NCBI RefSeq assembly: GCF_900099765.1
Contig: NZ_FNDX01000016.1
Span: forward strand, 1-64,000
Reading direction: 5' to 3'
Origin: Paenibacillus typhae
GTDB lineage: Bacteria; Bacillota; Bacilli; Paenibacillales; Paenibacillaceae
DNA length: 64,000 nt
Positions 59,210 through 64,000 of the stretch are shown in pieces. The translations under genes and the position numbers were made by a program. Below the pieces are notes generated by a model. That model did not search any database and had not been told where the DNA came from. It saw only the letters and a list, made by a program, of their open reading frames with translations. How positions within the stretch are numbered: the first letter of the stretch is position 1; every line of letters begins with the position of its first letter.

Positions 59210-59593
59210 ATGGACGCGGACAAGGCTACATTTGAGAACATAGATGATTATATTGGACAGGCCGCACCGGAGGTCCGGGAGCTTTTGCAGGAGATAAGGA
59301 AAGTCATTCATGAAGCTGCACCCGAAGCCACCGAGAAAATCAGCTATCAGATGCCTACGTTTGACCTGCATGGCAATCTGGTACATTTTGCAGCGTTTAA
59401 AAAGCACATCGGGTTCTATCCGGCACCGCGGGGAATTGAGGCTTTTAAAGACGAGCTGTCCGTTTACAAAGGGGCCAAGGGTTCCGTCCAGTTCCCGCTA
59501 GGCCAGCCGATGCCCTATGACCTGATCAGCCGGATTGTGAAATTCAGGGCGGCAGAGAATATTGAGAAAGCCAAGGGAAAGCGGAAGAGATGA
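59210..59593 (+). CDS. DUF1801-family protein (Fra/YdhG-like)
   Basis: 127 residues, ATG after ACGGAGGGTG, 18 bases after the previous DUF1801 gene. It carries the same fold signatures (YIGQAAPEVRELLQEIRKVIHEAAPEATEKISYQMPTF; HIGFYPAPRGIEAF; SVQFPLGQPMPYDLI) and a basic tail. B. subtilis Fra, a frataxin-like iron chaperone, belongs to this family; equivalence here is inference. Stop overlaps the next start. Confidence 0.85.
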   Translation: MDADKATFENIDDYIGQAAPEVRELLQEIRKVIHEAAPEATEKISYQMPTFDLHGNLVHFAAFKKHIGFYPAPRGIEAFKDELSVYKGAKGSVQFPLGQPMPYDLISRIVKFRAAENIEKAKGKRKR

Positions 59594-60420
59594 TTCAATT
59601 CGATCTCATTTCCGATATTCATCTGGACTTCTGGCTCAGACGCAAGGGGCCGACGGCGGAGGATAATGTGCGGGAGGTTGAGCTGTTCGCAGAGCGTCTG
59701 CTGCCGCAGAGGGTGTCGGAGGTGCTGGTTATCGCCGGTGATTTGGGACACCGCAACCAGCAGAATGTGGAATTGCTGCTTGCGCTAAGACGGTATTATT
59801 CCAACATCCTGGTTGTGGCCGGGAACCATGATTATTATCTGGTGAACAGCAAGGAACGCTACAAGCTGCAGACTTCGATGAACCGCTGGTCACAGATGAA
59901 GTCGCTGGGCACCGCCATTGAAGGGGTTCACTACCTGGAAGGTGACATCTTTGAATGGAACGGTGTGCGGTATGGGGGAGCCGGCATGTGGTATGATTTT
60001 TCCTATGGCATCAATGTACTGGGAAAAAATCTCTCGGATATGCTGGATATCTGGTCCAATCAGCTGAATGACCGCAACTACACGATTGGAGCACCGCGGC
60101 GTCCGCTGGAATTCTTCCGGGAACAGAAGGAGAAGCTGGACCGGATTATTCATGACTGTGACGTAATCATTACGCATGTTCCCCCGGACTGGTCGCATAT
60201 TGCGGAGGAGCATGCTGCTGATCCGGTCAGCGGCTGTTATTATTTTGACGGCTCAGAGTATATTGCTCATATGAACGGCAAGGTGTGGTGCTCCGGCCAT
60301 GTTCACATCAACCATTCGTACAGGAAGGACGGCTGCCTGTTCGTTAATAATGCCCTGGGCTACCCGAATGAGTACAACCGTCCACAGGGCAGAATAATAA
60401 CCATCAATGTAGACATATAA
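59590..60420 (+). CDS. Calcineurin-like metallophosphoesterase
   Basis: 276 residues; ATG overlaps the DUF1801 stop (ATGA). Dinuclear-metal motifs in order: DIHLD, GDLGHR (GDxG), GNHDYY (GNHD), ITHVPPDW, and GHVHINHSY (GHxH). Hydrolyses a phosphoester of unknown identity. The coupling suggests co-expression with the DUF1801 proteins. Confidence 0.9.
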   Translation: MIQFDLISDIHLDFWLRRKGPTAEDNVREVELFAERLLPQRVSEVLVIAGDLGHRNQQNVELLLALRRYYSNILVVAGNHDYYLVNSKERYKLQTSMNRWSQMKSLGTAIEGVHYLEGDIFEWNGVRYGGAGMWYDFSYGINVLGKNLSDMLDIWSNQLNDRNYTIGAPRRPLEFFREQKEKLDRIIHDCDVIITHVPPDWSHIAEEHAADPVSGCYYFDGSEYIAHMNGKVWCSGHVHINHSYRKDGCLFVNNALGYPNEYNRPQGRIITINVDI

Positions 60421-60543
60421 GAGAGACTCATTGAATCCAAGTCCGTTCGAATGTAAAGTTTATTTATAACAGAGTTGGGCATTTATTCAATTCGGCGTTA
60501 TCCCTACAATTAGATTATAAGGAGTTGTAGGGAGGGGTTAGAT

Positions 60544-61443
60544 TTGAATTATCATTACAGGGCTTATGAACATACAGATATGCTGAAGGTCCGTCAGTTC
60601 CTGTCCGAGGCTTACGGCAGATTCAAACGGCCGAACAGCTGGCTGATTGCCCGCTGGGAATTCGAGATTTTTTTCTTTCAGCTGAGGGCAGGCACGCTGC
60701 AGGACTGGGAGCGGAACATCGGGCTATGGGAGGATGAGACCGGCAGGCTCGCAGCCGTGGCCAGCAAAGACGGGGACTTCTACTTCCAGCTGGATTCCGA
60801 GAATCCGCCGGACAGCCTTACCGGAGAAATGTTTGACTACATTGAGGGGAAGAGCGCCAGGGAGCCTGCCGAATACTGCAAGCTGGCCATTCCTAATTTT
60901 ATGGGCAACCTGGAAAGGCAAGCATTGAGCCGGGGATACGAGCTGCTGCCGGATGAAAGCGACAGTGCAGTCTCCATTATGCTCGACAGGGAATTTCCGG
61001 TATCTCTGCCGGAAGGCTTCAGGCTGTGCAGCGGCGAGGAGGTTTCAAATCACGCCAAGGCGCTGGGCCATATTATGGCCTTTAATTATCCGGGGACGAA
61101 GGAAGCCGAGCGGATGCTGCAGTTCTACGGCGGTATCCGTGAGGCTCCGGGTTATTCCCCCGAGCTTGATCTGGCGCTGCTTAACGCGCAGGGGGAGGTC
61201 GTATCGTTCTGTAATGCTTTTGTGGATGAAGCTAACCGGATTGGTATGCTTGAACCGGTAGGCACTCATCCGGATTACAGAAAATGCGGGCTTGGCAAGG
61301 CTGTAATCTATGAAGCACTAAAGCGGCTGCGCTCCAAAGGAATGGTCAAGGCCTATACCGGTCCATACCAGCCCTTCTATGAACGGATCGGCTTTACAAT
61401 AGAGGTAGAACTAGGCGTGTGGCGTAAAAAAATTAACGGATAG
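60544..61443 (+). CDS. GNAT-family N-acetyltransferase
   Basis: 299 residues, TTG start after GGGAGGGGTTAG. The C-terminal half holds the acetyl-CoA motif (MLEPVGTHPDYRKCGLGKAVIYEALKRL, with R/Q-x-x-G-x-G/A form) and the closing strand YERIGFTIE. The N-terminal half is a diverged second GNAT-like module. Acceptor unknown. Confidence 0.88.
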   Translation: MNYHYRAYEHTDMLKVRQFLSEAYGRFKRPNSWLIARWEFEIFFFQLRAGTLQDWERNIGLWEDETGRLAAVASKDGDFYFQLDSENPPDSLTGEMFDYIEGKSAREPAEYCKLAIPNFMGNLERQALSRGYELLPDESDSAVSIMLDREFPVSLPEGFRLCSGEEVSNHAKALGHIMAFNYPGTKEAERMLQFYGGIREAPGYSPELDLALLNAQGEVVSFCNAFVDEANRIGMLEPVGTHPDYRKCGLGKAVIYEALKRLRSKGMVKAYTGPYQPFYERIGFTIEVELGVWRKKING

Positions 61444-61447
61444 TCTT

Positions 61448-61482
61448 GCCAGGCTCTGAACTTCAGGGCCTGGCTTGTTTGT
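61448..61482 (+). terminator. Terminator after GNAT gene
   Basis: GCCAGGC pairs with GCCTGGC around an inner CTGAA/TTCAG stem, then TTGTTTGTG. Confidence 0.75.
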
Positions 61483-61544
61483 GTCTGATAGCTGTCAATG
61501 CGCATGATGGCTGGCGTCAAGTTTCCGTTATCCCATGTCTTCTT

Positions 61545-62435
61545 TTACAGCCCCGCAATCGGAAAATACAAATCACACTCACAATAATGCCTGTTGCCCT
61601 TGGCATAATTAACGGACTCGTAGCTGAATTTCTCCTCCAGCTCAAACTGCACCGTCGGCATCCAGATTTCGAAGATATACCTCCAGATTTCACTCAGGGA
61701 CTCGGCGGAGATTTCTTCCGGCCGGTGGAGGCCGATATAGGTGAACACCCCGTATTTATGGGGTTTGGTGTGCCGTACATTCATATCCGGCGGAACGATG
61801 CTGCTGTGGCTGATCTGCAGGGAAGGCTGGTAAAAGGTCAGTCCCCGGAACGGTTCAGGAACAGCCGTGAAACCGATATAGACATCCTTCTGCACCGGAC
61901 TCAGAATCCGCTGGCGGTCTAATGTGAAGAAGTCAACGCCAAGTCTGGCAGCATCCACAGCGTCGGCGCTGCGCCCGTCCTTGAGGGTATATTCCGGGCC
62001 TGCAATCGAGAAGGAAGGGACCACGCTGATGGAGCGGAAGAAGACCAGTCCTTCTCCGGCACGGCTCATAAATTCGGCGTTGAACCGGTCGAGGATACTG
62101 AGCTGGGACGGGGATTTGCGCCATTTTGCCGGAGTAAGGCCGTACTCTTCCTTGAAACTGCGGTTGTAGGTCCGTTCACAGCTGAACCCGTATTTATCTG
62201 CAATGAATTCAATGCTGGCCCGCTGGTTAAGCAGATCTCCCAAAGACTGGGCGATCCGCCTTCTCCGCACATATTCCATGAGGCCGGTTGACGTTGACCC
62301 CTTCCAGATGCGCAGCAGATGAAACTTGGAGACATTAACATGCTCCGAAATATCGTCAAGACACAGCGGCTCAAGCAGATGCTCTTCAATGAAATCCGTA
62401 GTCCGGTTAATGGTTTCCAGCAGGTAATGATCCAT
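61545..62435 (-). CDS. AraC-family regulator with GyrI-like ligand domain
   Basis: 296 residues, ATG after AGGAGGAAC. N-terminal double helix-turn-helix (CLDDISEHVNVSKFHLLRIW; IEFIADKYGFSCERTYNRSFKEEYGLTPAKWR). The C-terminal GyrI/Rob-type effector-binding fold starts near 120 and ends DLYFPI. Such proteins sense small amphipathic compounds and often control export genes; the target is unknown here. Confidence 0.9.
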   Translation of the reverse strand: MDHYLLETINRTTDFIEEHLLEPLCLDDISEHVNVSKFHLLRIWKGSTSTGLMEYVRRRRIAQSLGDLLNQRASIEFIADKYGFSCERTYNRSFKEEYGLTPAKWRKSPSQLSILDRFNAEFMSRAGEGLVFFRSISVVPSFSIAGPEYTLKDGRSADAVDAARLGVDFFTLDRQRILSPVQKDVYIGFTAVPEPFRGLTFYQPSLQISHSSIVPPDMNVRHTKPHKYGVFTYIGLHRPEEISAESLSEIWRYIFEIWMPTVQFELEEKFSYESVNYAKGNRHYCECDLYFPIAGL

Positions 62436-62562
62436 ATGTTCCTCCTGTACTTAGCAATAAGTGTCCGGTTTGGGAGATGGTTGAGGTGTATAATTCTACC
62501 ATAAGCTCATAAAAGGGCAAGCGATTTCAATCATATAGCGATGATAGAAGGAGGAACGTAAG

Positions 62563-63477
62563 ATGGAGAAAAGGCTATTGCCTGAACTGCAGGAGCGTTA
62601 CCGTGCTGCGGCGGACAGCTTTGTGGACCGGGTAAAGGGCGACCCTAATATCATAGCGGTCATTGTGTGCGGCAGCCTGGCTTACGATACGGTCTGGGAG
62701 AAAAGCGACATCGACATGACCCTGATCATCCGTGACCAGACGCTGCAGCAGAATGCATACTGTCTGGATGAGGACGGCATCATCATCAATGTGCAGCTGT
62801 TTGAGCGGAGCAGCTTTAAGCGGGGGATGGACCGGCTGCTCGGCGGCTCGATGCCGCAGTCGTATTTTGCCAAAGGGCAGATGGTGTACAGCTCGGACGA
62901 GAGCCTGTATGACTATTTTGAAGACATGAGGCGGATGGGCAGCCAGGATATTGCGCGGTCGCTGCTGTGGCGGTCCTGTGAGCTGATTGATGTGTATCAC
63001 AAGTGCCAGAAATGGCTGACGGTGCGGAGGGACCGCAGGTACACCCAGTTTTTCCTCCTCAAGGCGGCCGATCTGATCGCCGGTATAGAGCTGTGTGCGC
63101 AAGGTGAGCCGCCGACCCGTGAAGCGGTTTTGAGCATGCTGGAGCGTTCCCCGGCGCAGATGGCCCCCTTTTACCAGAATCCGTTGTCCGGGCAGTTAAG
63201 CGAAGCTGAGCTATGGAGCGCCATCCGGGAAATGGAGCAGGTGCTGGACCGTCATCTGGAGGCCATGAGCCGTCCGGTACTGGAATTTATGAGCGATCAG
63301 CAGCTTAAGACGATGACCATGCTGACCAGGCATTTTCATATGGAAGGGCATTATCTGATTAACATTCTGGACTATATGGCGGATAAGGGGATCATCGAGA
63401 AGGTGTCCCAGACAATCCGCATGACATCCAAAAGCAAACCGGCGGCTGAGGAGATCGGCTTTTTATACATACCATAA
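62563..63477 (+). CDS. Nucleotidyltransferase-domain protein
   Basis: 304 residues, ATG after GAAGGAGGAAC. Pol-beta-like NTase motif GS-x9-11-D-x-D ([18 protein letters not shown]), followed by a helical C-terminal domain similar in length to kanamycin-nucleotidyltransferase-type proteins. May transfer AMP to a small molecule or protein; substrate unknown. Ends 17 bases before the UvrA-like gene. Confidence 0.85.
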   Translation: MEKRLLPELQERYRAAADSFVDRVKGDPNIIAVIVCGSLAYDTVWEKSDIDMTLIIRDQTLQQNAYCLDEDGIIINVQLFERSSFKRGMDRLLGGSMPQSYFAKGQMVYSSDESLYDYFEDMRRMGSQDIARSLLWRSCELIDVYHKCQKWLTVRRDRRYTQFFLLKAADLIAGIELCAQGEPPTREAVLSMLERSPAQMAPFYQNPLSGQLSEAELWSAIREMEQVLDRHLEAMSRPVLEFMSDQQLKTMTMLTRHFHMEGHYLINILDYMADKGIIEKVSQTIRMTSKSKPAAEEIGFLYIP

Positions 63478-63494
63478 CGGGGGAGAACGAGAAA

Positions 63495-64000
63495 ATGTCC
63501 ATAAGAACGAGTATTGAAATCTCCGGGGCGAAGCAGAACAACCTCAAGAATGTCTCGGTGGAGATTCCACGCGATAAGCTGACTGTCATTACAGGCGTCT
63601 CCGGCTCCGGCAAGTCCTCGCTGGCGTTTGATGTGATCTATGGGGAGGGGCAGCGGCGGTTTCTCGATTCCATCTCCAATTTTGCCAAAAGCCGGATCAG
63701 CCAGCTCAAAAAAGCCAAGGTCGATTACGTGCGCGGCCTGTCCCCGGTCATTGCGATTGAGCAGAAAAAAGGCAACCACAATCCGCGCTCCACAGTGGGA
63801 ACGGTCACCGATACCAACGATTATCTCCGGCTCCTGTTCGCCACAGCGGGTACGGGGCATTGTCCGGAATGCAGCAAGCCGCTGCGCCAGCTGTCCGCCG
63901 CCCAGATTGCCGAGCATATTACCGGTCTGCCGCAAGGGACGATTATCGAGCTGCGGGCTCCGGTATACAAAATATACGGGGAGGACTACAGCTACACCTT
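63495..64000 (+). CDS. UvrA-like excinuclease ATPase paralog (5' part; runs off the window)
   Basis: 168 complete codons with no stop before the window end. ATG at 63495 follows GGGGGAGAACGAG. Begins [25 protein letters not shown] with Walker [14 protein letters not shown], then [47 protein letters not shown], and the first Cys pair CPECSKPL. The segment [19 protein letters not shown] differs from housekeeping UvrA (usually YARQFL...), so this is probably a UvrA2/drug-resistance-type paralog. Confidence 0.85.
   Translation, partial: MSIRTSIEISGAKQNNLKNVSVEIPRDKLTVITGVSGSGKSSLAFDVIYGEGQRRFLDSISNFAKSRISQLKKAKVDYVRGLSPVIAIEQKKGNHNPRSTVGTVTDTNDYLRLLFATAGTGHCPECSKPLRQLSAAQIAEHITGLPQGTIIELRAPVYKIYGEDYSYT

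Overview
The window looks like chromosomal DNA of a Paenibacillus-type, endospore-forming, Gram-positive bacterium. The signs are an alpha/beta-type spore protein gene, a YtaF-like sporulation membrane protein, B. subtilis-style PHO boxes, a TPP riboswitch with an intrinsic terminator, S-layer-homology anchoring, strong AGGAGG ribosome sites with GTG/TTG starts, and plant-polysaccharide enzymes (secreted amylase, PL11 and PL9 lyases). The assignment is inferred from gene content only.

Layout. 1-0.35 kb: 3' end of a group II intron (domains V and VI). 0.5-4.5 kb: a short-chain dehydrogenase, then a TPP-riboswitch thiazole operon (tenI-thiS-thiG-thiH). 4.6-7 kb: HD-domain 5'-nucleotidase and a fused [4Fe-4S] fumarase. 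7.1-11.5 kb: modular amylase with a palindromic operator at its promoter, and a convergent LacI-family regulator. 11.6-16.1 kb: phoR, phoP, pstB, phoU with PHO boxes. 16.3-22.9 kb: polA-mutM-ytaF-coaE-lytic transglycosylase, a spore protein gene and nrdR. 23-25.4 kb: tRNA-Ala, tRNA-Lys, then a gene-poor repeat zone (octamer arrays, a tandemly duplicated four-arm repeat, a nuclease-like/winged-helix gene). 25.6-30.8 kb: CcbP-like fusion, amino acid permease, PL11 lyase, VOC protein. 31-37.5 kb: ABC transporter plus its own two-component system. 37.6-41 kb: second tRNA-Lys and a Fur-box-controlled siderophore-type ABC system. 41-47 kb: assorted enzymes and small secreted or membrane proteins. 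47-53.3 kb: another four-arm repeat and a 1916-residue SLH-anchored PL9 pectate-lyase-like protein. 53.5-64 kb: glycosyltransferase, methyltransferase, M3 peptidase, LysR, a fourth four-arm repeat, small DUF1801/YdeI proteins, phosphoesterase, GNAT, AraC, nucleotidyltransferase, and the start of a UvrA paralog cut by the window end.

The most unusual signal is not a gene. Four loci (24041-24225, 24467-24651, 47074-47258, 57913-58098) each carry four 24-bp arms, two forward and two inverted. Arm-to-arm spacing is 50-61-50 bp in three loci and 51-61-50 in the fourth. Spacer sequence is not conserved between unrelated loci. I do not recognise this element.

Many start codons given here are downstream of the longest possible ORF start. 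They were chosen because a good ribosome-binding site lies 5-12 bases upstream.
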